Below, one piece after another: positions 16,101-22,686 of a stretch of 28,815 nucleotides of DNA; position 1 is the first letter of the stretch; every line of letters starts with the position of its first letter. The stretch lies in the NCBI GenBank assembly GCA_964433135.1, contig CAYSQW010000044.1, positions 1 through 28,815 of the forward strand, given 5' to 3'. The translations under genes were made by a program, and so were the position numbers. Source of the DNA: CAYSQW01 sp964433135. Lineage in GTDB: Bacteria; Acidobacteriota; Aminicenantia; Aminicenantales; Aminicenantaceae. The notes under the pieces were generated by a model that was not told the DNA's origin, did not search any database, and saw only the letters and a list, made by a program, of their open reading frames with translations.

Positions 16101-16379
16101 ATGAAAGAAGATTACAGGGATGAATGTGAAATCTTAAAGGCGATCGCTCATCCTGTCCGTTTAAAAATTATTGAACTGCTCATAAGAGGATTTCCCTCGG
16201 AAGAATGCAGGGTCAGTTCAATCCAAAATAGATTAGATCTTCCACAATCCACGGTTTCGCAACACCTCCAGATATTAAAAAACAAGGGGATAATCGACGG
16301 AAGCAAATCAGGCCTGGAAGTCTGCTATAAAGTGATTGATGCGCGCGCCGTAAAAATACTGCAAATCCTTAGGAAATAA
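16101..16379 (+). CDS. ArsR/SmtB-family winged-helix repressor
   Basis: A compact 92-residue ArsR-type repressor. It has the family phrase LKAIAHPVRLKIIELL (residues 12-27) and the recognition helix-turn-helix LDLPQSTVSQHLQILKNKGI (45-64). The wing follows (GSKSGLEVCYKV). Cys9, Cys36 and Cys75 are its only cysteines. The metal-site CVC motif of arsenite sensors is absent; Cys36 sits between helices 2 and 3. ArsR proteins of the BigR/SqrR/YgaV group sense persulfides with a cysteine pair, and the sulfur genes downstream make a similar role plausible, though not shown. ATG 16101 has only a weak ribosome site. The coding region is richer in A+T than its neighbours, possibly indicating transfer. 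Confidence 0.88.
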   Translation: MKEDYRDECEILKAIAHPVRLKIIELLIRGFPSEECRVSSIQNRLDLPQSTVSQHLQILKNKGIIDGSKSGLEVCYKVIDARAVKILQILRK

Positions 16380-16394
16380 AAATTTTTGGCTTCA

Positions 16395-16422
16395 ATATCG
16401 TATTATTCAAATATAACGATAT
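16395..16422. promoter_or_regulatory. palindromic operator candidate between regulator and porin
   Basis: ATATCGT (16395-16401) and ACGATAT (16416-16422) are perfect arms. The whole 28 bases match their reverse complement at 11 of 14 pairs. Size, AT-richness and position fit an ArsR-family operator controlling the porin-TusA-YeeE genes. Confidence 0.5.
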
Positions 16423-16467
16423 ACGACGCATTCAACTTTAAAAAAGGAGGTGTATAAGATTTCAGCA

Positions 16468-16512
16468 ATGAGGCAGGCGCGGAGACAGCCTGAACTCAAA
16501 TGCATGACATGA
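16468..16512 (+). other. possible 14-codon leader frame
   Basis: A very strong Shine-Dalgarno-like sequence (AAAAAGGAGGTG, 16441-16452) has no normal start codon at the usual spacing. The nearest ATG, at 16468, is 18 bases after GGAGG and opens a 14-codon frame (MRQARRQPELKCMT). It may be a leader peptide, a decayed small gene or a structural element in the porin mRNA leader. Confidence 0.2.
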
Positions 16513-16570
16513 ACTGCTATTGGGAGATCATCCTGATACCGACTTTCCAATTCAAAAAGGAGAAAGAGTA

Positions 16571-17665
16571 TTGAAAAAATTAAGTACCTGTTTAATAGCA
16601 CTTGTATTTCTGCTCATTATTGCTTCGAATGCCGGAGCGCAAACCATCAAACTATCGGATACGGCATTCCTGAAGATCAATGGATTTGTGCAGGGAACCT
16701 TGCATATGCCGATCGATCAGGGGCCGAGTCTGAAAAAAGACTTTTATTTAAAGCGCGTAAGGCTTTGTTTCTCGGGTCAGGCAGCCAAGAATGTAAATTA
16801 TTTCATCGGCACATTGAATGGAAATATGGGGGTAAACGGCGACATGAGCGCCCGCACCCTGATTGCGGATGCTTGGGTGGAATTCGTCACTTCCGAGCAC
16901 TTGAAGATCAATGCCGGTCTGTTGAAGCTGCCATTCTCCAGACATATGCAGCAAACCGGCGCCAAACTGCACGGGCTTGAATTCCACGGATCTTTCTTGA
17001 ATAGAGCCGGGGGAATCGGTCACCGAGACATGGGAATCATGGCCAGAGGACTCTTGGCCGACCAACATGTCGATTACCGGTTCGCCATCCTGGATGGAGT
17101 TGAATATGCTCCGGGCGACATAGACGCGACGCCTCCCGTACCGCCCCGCAATAAGAATGACTGTCTCCGTTTCGTCGGCCGCGTCGGTTACAATGTGTTT
17201 GATGCGGAGCCCGGCTTCTTCTGGGCGGGAACCTACCTCGGGGCCAAGAAAATCCTCTCATTCGGCGCGAGCTTTGATCTTCAGCCCGGAGTCGGCGGAG
17301 AAAACGGAGATGAACTCTATTCCGCCTTCGCATTGGATGCTTTCGCCGATATCCCCATGGGAGAAAACGGTATTGTAAGCACGCTTAATATTTACAGTTT
17401 CGGCGCCGGCGGCGCGGTTCCGCAGGGATTCGGATTTTGGGCTGATTTCGGATACCGGATCAAAAATATCGAGCCGCTTATCGCCTTTGAAAGCTATAAG
17501 CCGAAAGATGGCGATGCCGGAAAAAGGCAGGCCGTTTTAGGCGGTTTGAATTGGTGGATAAAAGGACACAACGTGAGTCTTAAATTCCAGTTGGGTACAG
17601 AAAAACTGAACGGAGCCGAAGATTGGACTAAAACCGGCGACGTTCAGGTACAGGTGTTTTTCTAG
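16571..17665 (+). CDS. outer-membrane porin (phosphate-selective porin O/P-like)
   Basis: A 364-residue beta-barrel protein. The start is taken as TTG 16571, eight bases after AAGGAG. It gives a normal signal peptide (KKLSTCLIALVFLLIIASNAGA) with mature QTIKLSDTAFLKINGF. The longer reading frame upstream would place charged residues in front. Features of OprO/P-type porins are the early strand FLKINGFVQG, LKRVRLCFSGQAAKNVNYF, DAWVEF, HLKINAGLLKLPFSRHM and a C-terminal Phe (VQVQVFF), needed for barrel assembly. It ends 63 bases before the TusA gene on the same strand. Passage of a sulfur oxyanion such as thiosulfate would match the neighbours; that substrate is inference. The family assignment is firmer than the specificity. 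Confidence 0.8.
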   Translation: MKKLSTCLIALVFLLIIASNAGAQTIKLSDTAFLKINGFVQGTLHMPIDQGPSLKKDFYLKRVRLCFSGQAAKNVNYFIGTLNGNMGVNGDMSARTLIADAWVEFVTSEHLKINAGLLKLPFSRHMQQTGAKLHGLEFHGSFLNRAGGIGHRDMGIMARGLLADQHVDYRFAILDGVEYAPGDIDATPPVPPRNKNDCLRFVGRVGYNVFDAEPGFFWAGTYLGAKKILSFGASFDLQPGVGGENGDELYSAFALDAFADIPMGENGIVSTLNIYSFGAGGAVPQGFGFWADFGYRIKNIEPLIAFESYKPKDGDAGKRQAVLGGLNWWIKGHNVSLKFQLGTEKLNGAEDWTKTGDVQVQVFF

Positions 17666-17728
17666 ATCCGACCAGACAAGATAGATCGGAATCATAAAAA
17701 AAAGAAACAAATATTAGGAGGAGACAAA

Positions 17729-17965
17729 ATGACCATCAATGCGGATCACACCTTGGACTGCAGCGGGCTTTCATGCCCGATGCCCATTCTCAAGCTTGCC
17801 AAGGAAATGAAGAAGATCGAAGTGGGCAAGGTGCTGGAGCTTCTGGCCACCGATCCCGGATCCAAACGCGACGTGCCGGCTTGGTGCGACAAGACGGGGC
17901 ATGAATTTATCGAAGCAGCGGAGGACGGCGGTACGCTGAAATATTACGTGCGTCGCGTTAAGTAG
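17729..17965 (+). CDS. TusA-family sulfur carrier protein
   Basis: A 78-residue TusA/SirA/YeeD-type protein. LDCSGLSCPMPILKLAKEMK (residues 9-28) contains the family CPxP motif, whose Cys carries the persulfide. VLELLATDPGSKRDVPAWCDKTGHEF is the usual second half and holds another Cys. ATG 17729 follows the ribosome site TAGGAGGAGACAAA. TusA proteins relay sulfane sulfur in the cytosol. The YeeD branch works with the YeeE (TsuA) transporter to take up thiosulfate in E. coli. The adjacent YeeE/YedE gene supports that pairing here. Selenium handling is an alternative, since some YedE-TusA pairs are linked to selenium metabolism, but no selD or other selenium gene is present in the window. Confidence 0.93.
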   Translation: MTINADHTLDCSGLSCPMPILKLAKEMKKIEVGKVLELLATDPGSKRDVPAWCDKTGHEFIEAAEDGGTLKYYVRRVK

Positions 17966-17976
17966 TGAAAATCAGC

Positions 17977-17999
17977 GACCGTGCCTGCCGGGCACGGTC
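17977..17999 (+). other. stem-loop between tusA-like and yeeE-like genes
   Basis: GACCGTGCC-TGCCG-GGCACGGTC is a perfect 9-bp stem with a 5-base loop and no T-run. It is unlikely to be a full terminator. It may set the ratio or stability of the upstream and downstream messages. Confidence 0.5.
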
Positions 18000-18055
18000 T
18001 GCATGATTACGCAAAAAAGTACACGGCCTTTCAATAACAAAAAAGGAGGTTGTAT

Positions 18056-19267
18056 ATGTCTCAATCCGAACCCGAAAAGGGTGGAATCAAGCATTTATAC
18101 AAGATATTGTTCGGAAATACATGGGCGATGTGGATCGGCGGCATTCTTCTGGGAGTGGGCAACATATGCCTTTTCATCGTTCTGAAACCTTGGGGCGCCA
18201 GCGGCGGCATACTCAACTGGGGACAGAATATCCTCAATTCGCTGGGCCTCGTCAAATTCGGCAGCGCGGAAGCGGCACTGCCGGCCGTCAATGCGCATCC
18301 TTACGCGATCCTTTGTTTTCTGATGCTGCTGGGAGCTTTCGCGGCGGCCTTGCTGTCGAAGGAATTCGCGCTGAGATTTGCTCCGATAGGAGAGATCATA
18401 AAGGGATTCATAGGTGGGGCCTTAATGGGTATAGGCGCCATCATAGGGAAATCCTGTACGATCGGAGGTTTTTTCAGTGGATGGCCCGCTCTCTCGCTGG
18501 GAGCGATCGTGTTTACGGTAGGATTGGTGATCGGGACGTACGCCGCTCTGAGATACCTGCTGTTCGAGATGGAAAAGTTTCCAAAGATAAGCAGTGGAAA
18601 GTCGGCGTCCTTTCTGGCAGCCTCTACCAAGAGGGCGTCGATGCAGCCGTTGATCGGCACGATCTTATTGATCGTGGGGATCATAATTGCGCTGAACTTC
18701 AACAAAGCCGGAAACAAAGCTTTGGTTTGCTATGTACTGATCGGTCTTTTCTTCGGATTCGTCTGTCAGAGATCGCGTTTCTGCATCGTGAGAGCCCTGC
18801 GTGAGCCGTTCATGACGGGGGAGTCCTCCGCGCCCATAGGGGTGATGGTGGGCATTCTGGTCAGCATGTTCGGATTTGTCGTTATCAAGTTCATGGCCGC
18901 GGGAACCCCTAAAGAGCTGATATGGGTTTTTCCGCATTTCTGGCTGCCCGCAATTCTCGGGGGCATCATTTTCGGAGTCGGAATGACTCTGGCAGGAGGG
19001 TGTATCGTCGGTTCCTTGTGGAGAGCCGGTGAAGGTCATATAAAGCTCTGGGCGTCTCTGCTCGGAATGATCATCGCCCTGCCGCTTACCGCCAAGTATA
19101 TTTCGCCTCCTTTTTACAAGGCTCTGCCGGCGGGATTGAAGCAGCAGATCTATCTGCCTCACAAAATAGGATACGGAGGAGCTTTACTTGTCTTCCTCGC
19201 GATCATACTCCTGTGGTATCTGTTCGTGAGGTGGAATGAAAAGACGGGGAAATTCTCCGCGGTATGA
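18056..19267 (+). CDS. YeeE/YedE (TsuA-like) sulfur-compound transporter
   Basis: A 403-residue inner-membrane protein with roughly 10-12 hydrophobic segments and two sulf_transp (DUF395) repeats. Cysteine motifs typical of the family are present: GKSCTIGGF in repeat 1, and VCQRSRFCIVRALREPF and LAGGCIVGSLWRAGEGH in repeat 2. In TsuA such cysteines line the path through which thiosulfate is handed across the membrane. ATG 18056 follows AAAGGAGG with good spacing. E. coli YeeE has ~350 residues. The extra length here is mainly an N-terminal segment and the loop before the first conserved Cys. It closes the ArsR-porin-TusA-YeeE unit. Thiosulfate is the best-supported substrate; selenium or another sulfane-sulfur species is possible. 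Confidence 0.92.
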   Translation: MSQSEPEKGGIKHLYKILFGNTWAMWIGGILLGVGNICLFIVLKPWGASGGILNWGQNILNSLGLVKFGSAEAALPAVNAHPYAILCFLMLLGAFAAALLSKEFALRFAPIGEIIKGFIGGALMGIGAIIGKSCTIGGFFSGWPALSLGAIVFTVGLVIGTYAALRYLLFEMEKFPKISSGKSASFLAASTKRASMQPLIGTILLIVGIIIALNFNKAGNKALVCYVLIGLFFGFVCQRSRFCIVRALREPFMTGESSAPIGVMVGILVSMFGFVVIKFMAAGTPKELIWVFPHFWLPAILGGIIFGVGMTLAGGCIVGSLWRAGEGHIKLWASLLGMIIALPLTAKYISPPFYKALPAGLKQQIYLPHKIGYGGALLVFLAIILLWYLFVRWNEKTGKFSAV

Positions 19268-19279
19268 ATTGAGATGAGA

Positions 19280-19309
19280 GAGTCAGCACTCGTACACAGG
19301 TGCCGACTC
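19280..19309 (+). terminator. possible Rho-independent-like hairpin after yeeE
   Basis: GAGTCAGCACT pairs imperfectly with GGTGCCGACTC across an 8-base loop, 12 bases after the YeeE/YedE stop. A second small hairpin, AGATCTC-CATA-GAGATCT (19313-19330), follows. Neither has a strong T-run, so termination is uncertain. Confidence 0.35.
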
Positions 19310-19344
19310 ATTAGATCTCCATAGAGATCTTATTTGCCGAATTG

Positions 19345-19396
19345 AGCCGGTATTGCAGGAGGTGTCCGTTATGAGGCTCCAATCGCAATACCGGCT
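19345..19396. repeat. perfect 12-bp inverted repeat with a start site in its loop
   Basis: AGCCGGTATTGC (19345-19356) and GCAATACCGGCT (19385-19396) flank a 28-base loop. The loop holds AGGAGG and an ATG (19371) that opens a frame of 12 codons. It lies in the 251-base gap between the convergent YeeE and Oxa1-like genes, where I see no other gene. Confidence 0.5.
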
Positions 19397-19518
19397 TGAG
19401 TTTAAATAATCCTCGCCGGGATCATAGATCCGAACGGAGAGGATGAATCGGATGGAAAGACTTCGCTATGAGCGAGGGTGGTAATTTTTCACGGTCGATC
19501 CCGGTATTGGGGCCCGGA

Positions 19519-20346
19519 TCAGATCTCGACGCCGAAAACGCCTTTGAAGGCGAATCCGAACACCACGGAAAGAGCGAAATAGGCGATGAGCCAGTGCATC
19601 TTCCAACCGAACAGGTTCATCTTGTGCTCGGGGTAGGCGATCTCGACTTTTTCGACCGGGATTCCTCCGGACACCGGGGCCTCGGCGGGATAGAAAACCT
19701 GATCGAAGAAAGCGCGGCCGACTTTGCGGGGAGAGATCTTGGTCAGACGTGTCTGGCCGACGTGCACGTTTTTTGTGAAGGGCTGGCCGTCAACCGTGAA
19801 ATTCAGGGTGTGGACACCGTTTTCCGTGGCTGAAATGCGCCAGTCGATCTCACGAAACTCTTCGATGCGGAGGGGATCGGTTTCGACCGTGATCCCGGGG
19901 GAAGGCTCCAGCAGTACTTCGGTTTGAGAGGCGCTCATGTCTTCCGTCAGCATCAGCTTGAGCAGGGCGTCTTCGCCCGGCTGAAGCGAATCGTAGCCGA
20001 ACCAGAAATTGATGTGAACAAGGATCAGGATGACGGGAATGATCATAAACAGCATGGGTTTAGCGGAATAGGCAATGTAGCGGAGGTTCGCCTTCAGGAT
20101 GTTCCCCTGGGCTTTAAGGGAAACGCCCATATTGTCGCTGAAAAGACGCATCTCCAGAAGGTGGGCCTTGATCTTGTTCTTTGTGCGTTTGATCCCTTCC
20201 TGGTTTGACGTATAGCGAAAGATAAAAAGCATCAGCAGGCCCGTAACGAAAGAGACGATGGTCATGGCGACCCAGGGGCTCATGCCGCGGAAAGGAAGGA
20301 ACATAAATTCGAAGATCTTGCCGAATATCGTATTAAATACCCACAT
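19519..20346 (-). CDS. Oxa1/EMC3 (DUF106)-like membrane protein with extracytoplasmic beta domain
   Basis: A 275-residue protein with three hydrophobic segments: about 22-45, 97-118 and 249-270. Between the first two is a basic helical stretch (NQEGIKRTKNKIKAHLLEMR) like the cytosolic coiled coil of DUF106/EMC3/TMCO1 members of the Oxa1 insertase superfamily. Between the second and third is a ~130-residue soluble region that looks all-beta (EVLLEPSPGITVETDPLRIE, WRISATENGVHTLNFTVDG). A periplasmic location for it follows from the positive-inside rule. It is the last gene of the minus-strand unit and could assist membrane insertion or assembly of the operon's products. Family membership rests on topology and the basic coiled coil, not on a catalytic motif. 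ATG 20346 is preceded by GGTGAAAAC. Confidence 0.6.
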   Translation of the reverse strand: MWVFNTIFGKIFEFMFLPFRGMSPWVAMTIVSFVTGLLMLFIFRYTSNQEGIKRTKNKIKAHLLEMRLFSDNMGVSLKAQGNILKANLRYIAYSAKPMLFMIIPVILILVHINFWFGYDSLQPGEDALLKLMLTEDMSASQTEVLLEPSPGITVETDPLRIEEFREIDWRISATENGVHTLNFTVDGQPFTKNVHVGQTRLTKISPRKVGRAFFDQVFYPAEAPVSGGIPVEKVEIAYPEHKMNLFGWKMHWLIAYFALSVVFGFAFKGVFGVEI

Positions 20347-20493
20347 ATGTTTTCACCGGTTTCTTAAATGAACGTTGTTCACACAATGATTTATAACGGT
20401 TGTCAATGTCCGTACGGATGATTATCAGAGCCTTCTCCGATCATTCCGTCAAAAACAAAAAATTAACGGCCGTTTTCAAATGAATATACCCGA

Positions 20494-20685
20494 CTAGGAT
20501 ATATAGCCCAGGCCCTTGAGTTTTTTCTTGACCTCTTCTTCGGAATCCGCCTCTTCCAGCTGGGCGAGCTCTTTCTCGAGACAGTGCGTGATGAACTCTT
20601 CCGTGGAGGAATAGCCGGACATTTCCGCGTATTTTTTAACTTTTTCCAAAAGTTCTTTTTCCAGTTTGACTTTGGCTTTAGCCAT
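20494..20685 (-). CDS. small ribbon-helix-helix-like protein
   Basis: A 63-residue protein: AKVKLEKELLEKVKKYAEMS, then GYSSTEEFITHCLEKELAQL. This reads as strand-helix-helix, the layout of MetJ/Arc/CopG-type DNA-binding proteins. A Glu/Lys-rich tail (EEADSEEEVKKKLKGLG) follows. ATG 20685 has the ribosome site GAGGAGAAATAAAC. It starts 12 bases after the stop of the Tat-exported phosphohydrolase, so it is co-transcribed. It may regulate the operon or be a lone antitoxin-like protein. No toxin gene adjoins. The acidic tail could also mean a protein-binding helical pair rather than a DNA binder. Confidence 0.7.
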   Translation of the reverse strand: MAKAKVKLEKELLEKVKKYAEMSGYSSTEEFITHCLEKELAQLEEADSEEEVKKKLKGLGYIS

Positions 20686-20697
20686 GTTTATTTCTCC

Positions 20698-22686
20698 TCA
20701 GATTTTTAATACCGGTTTGCCCACCATGTCGTCGGGAACCGGGATGCCGAAGATATTCAGGATGGAGGCGGTCAGGTCATACAGGGCCGGGGACGAGCTG
20801 GTGAGCGGCCGGTTGGAAAAGAAGATCCCGGGAACCACGTCGGGTGAGGCGCAGTGGTCGCCGCTCCATTTTTCCGTGTTGTCGAGGGTGATTTCCTTGG
20901 GCATGCGTCCCATGGGCGAGGCCCAGGAAATGCGCCAGCCGCGGTTGAATCCGGCCACGATGTCGGGGCCGCCGTCAACGGCCGCCCCCGAGTAGACCTC
21001 GGATGCAGGGTAGGCATGCAGCACCGGGTTCTCACCGGATATGGGATCCTTGTACTCCTCGAGACGGCGCGCGATTTCCCGGATGAGGTTCCGTTTGTCG
21101 GCGCCGGGAGTGACGATGCCTTCTCCCTCGCGCCCGCGCTGGTTGATGTAGATGCTGTTGAGTCCGATGGAATACGCCCGGCTGCGCGACCAGTCGGTGT
21201 TGAGGAACATGATCTGGTCTCCCTGCTTCCAGGGATCGATCAGCGTGATATAGCCGCTCTCCTTCAACCAGGTGTTGAGATTGAAGGACCGGCGGAAAGG
21301 AGCGAAGCCGTGGTCGGACAGCACCATGATGGTGGTGTTCTTGTCCGCTTTTTGGAGAGCTTTATCGACGAGGGAATCCGCGATGCGGTAGATCTTCTCG
21401 ATCTCTTCTCCATATTCCTTCGCCAGTTTTTCGTCGTGGAGCGGGCTGCTTTTATCGATATGACGCCACAGCATGTGTTGGCGCTGATCGGCGCTGGAGA
21501 GGTAGTAGAACAGCAGGCCCGAGTCGAAACGGTCGAGTTCGTAATCATACATCTTCAGACGTTCCTGAAGCACGATGTCGTCCTGGGCGAGAAACTCTCC
21601 GTCATCCAGGATATTGTTGCTCAGCGCTTTGGTGTCGGCGGGAAGACCCTGGGTGTAAAAGGGGCCGAACCGTTTTTCAAGTTCCTTAGCATAGCTGTCC
21701 GGAGTGGATATGGGAAGCGCCGGGTTTCCGGGATCGATGTTGGTGGGGGAGACGTAGAGCTTGAAATCCGGGCGGACCTGCTTGAGATAAAATTGGCAGA
21801 TACCGCTGATGTTCTGGGTGGGCATGAGATTGAAACGAACATGCTTCCAGCCGCTCCACTCGCCTTCCTTGAGGATGAATTCTTCATCCTGGACCACGAT
21901 CTTGGCGACGGCGTGCTCGGGATCGAGGAAAACCTGAAAATCGACCCGGGTTTCGGCGCGGTCCTTACGGAAAGCATTGACCGGACCGGGAATGGAGGAT
22001 TCCACCCGGTTGCCGATGACGTAGACCTCGTGGACGCGGCCTCCGCCGAGGTCTTCGTTGATCTCGGAGGCGGCGGTGGTGTAGTAGTTGAAGATGCCGG
22101 GAGTGCCCATGAGGTCGGTTGTGTTCATCCCGGAAAGCGTGCGCTGTTTGGTATCAACCGGGGGGTAATTCGACGGGATCTTGAAAATGGTGGCGGGAAT
22201 GTCGTAATCTTCGAGGATCTGCCAGAAGGCGCGGCCCTGTCGGGTGTTCGATATCTTGCCGCCGGAGAGCGGAAGTTCATACTTGCCGAGCGAAAGCGTA
22301 CGGGAGGATTCGCTGGCGGCGGCGCCGGAAGAGATGATGGTGTAGGATTCAGGCTCACGGTGGAGAAAATCGTAAATGCCGTGGCCGCCCGGATTCATAC
22401 CGGAGATGAAGTTGGACCAGGCCACCGGACTCTGTGGGGGATTGCTGGTGCCGAGTCGGCTGAAGGAGCCCATCTCGCGGAGCTTGCGCATGGCGGGCAG
22501 TTTGCCCTGGTTCATCCAGACCTCGACCAGATGGGGGTCCAAACCGTCGAGGCCGAGGACGATCACTTTGTGCGCCGTGTCCTTGCTTCCGGGTACACGG
22601 GCGGATAGATGGCCTCCGCCGAGAGCCAGCATCGAACCGGCGGTGAGGCCCATTTTAATAAATTCCCTGCGGTTTATTGAATTCAT
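20698..22686 (-). CDS. Tat-exported AlkP-superfamily phosphohydrolase (COG3379-like)
   Basis: A 662-residue member of the alkaline phosphatase superfamily of predicted phosphohydrolases/phosphodiesterases. The N-terminus has a twin-arginine signal (INRREFIKMGLTAGSMLALG), so it is exported folded, with metals loaded in the cytosol. Metal-site and nucleophile regions are LGLDGLDPHL (Asp47), PPQSPVAWSNFISG (Ser86 in the nucleophile position), GGHGIYDF and VLSDHGFAPFRRSFNLN. GDHCASPDVVPGIFFSNRP near the end is the last metal-ligand region. Its ATG overlaps the stop of the upstream gene (ATGA), so the two are translationally coupled. Substrate unknown; lipid- or glycan-linked phosphate esters are possible given the superfamily. 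Confidence 0.88.
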   Translation of the reverse strand: MNSINRREFIKMGLTAGSMLALGGGHLSARVPGSKDTAHKVIVLGLDGLDPHLVEVWMNQGKLPAMRKLREMGSFSRLGTSNPPQSPVAWSNFISGMNPGGHGIYDFLHREPESYTIISSGAAASESSRTLSLGKYELPLSGGKISNTRQGRAFWQILEDYDIPATIFKIPSNYPPVDTKQRTLSGMNTTDLMGTPGIFNYYTTAASEINEDLGGGRVHEVYVIGNRVESSIPGPVNAFRKDRAETRVDFQVFLDPEHAVAKIVVQDEEFILKEGEWSGWKHVRFNLMPTQNISGICQFYLKQVRPDFKLYVSPTNIDPGNPALPISTPDSYAKELEKRFGPFYTQGLPADTKALSNNILDDGEFLAQDDIVLQERLKMYDYELDRFDSGLLFYYLSSADQRQHMLWRHIDKSSPLHDEKLAKEYGEEIEKIYRIADSLVDKALQKADKNTTIMVLSDHGFAPFRRSFNLNTWLKESGYITLIDPWKQGDQIMFLNTDWSRSRAYSIGLNSIYINQRGREGEGIVTPGADKRNLIREIARRLEEYKDPISGENPVLHAYPASEVYSGAAVDGGPDIVAGFNRGWRISWASPMGRMPKEITLDNTEKWSGDHCASPDVVPGIFFSNRPLTSSSPALYDLTASILNIFGIPVPDDMVGKPVLKI

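Noticed and set aside
16407..16601. Minus-strand frame of 64 codons between regulator and porin
   Set aside because: It covers the operator candidate and the porin start, and lacks a ribosome site and any family signature.
20854..22608. Long plus-strand open frame of 584 codons opposite the Tat-exported phosphohydrolase
   Set aside because: It is antisense to a gene with clear motifs, has a biased Asp/Gly/Val/Glu composition and no domain signature; it results from codon bias on the other strand.
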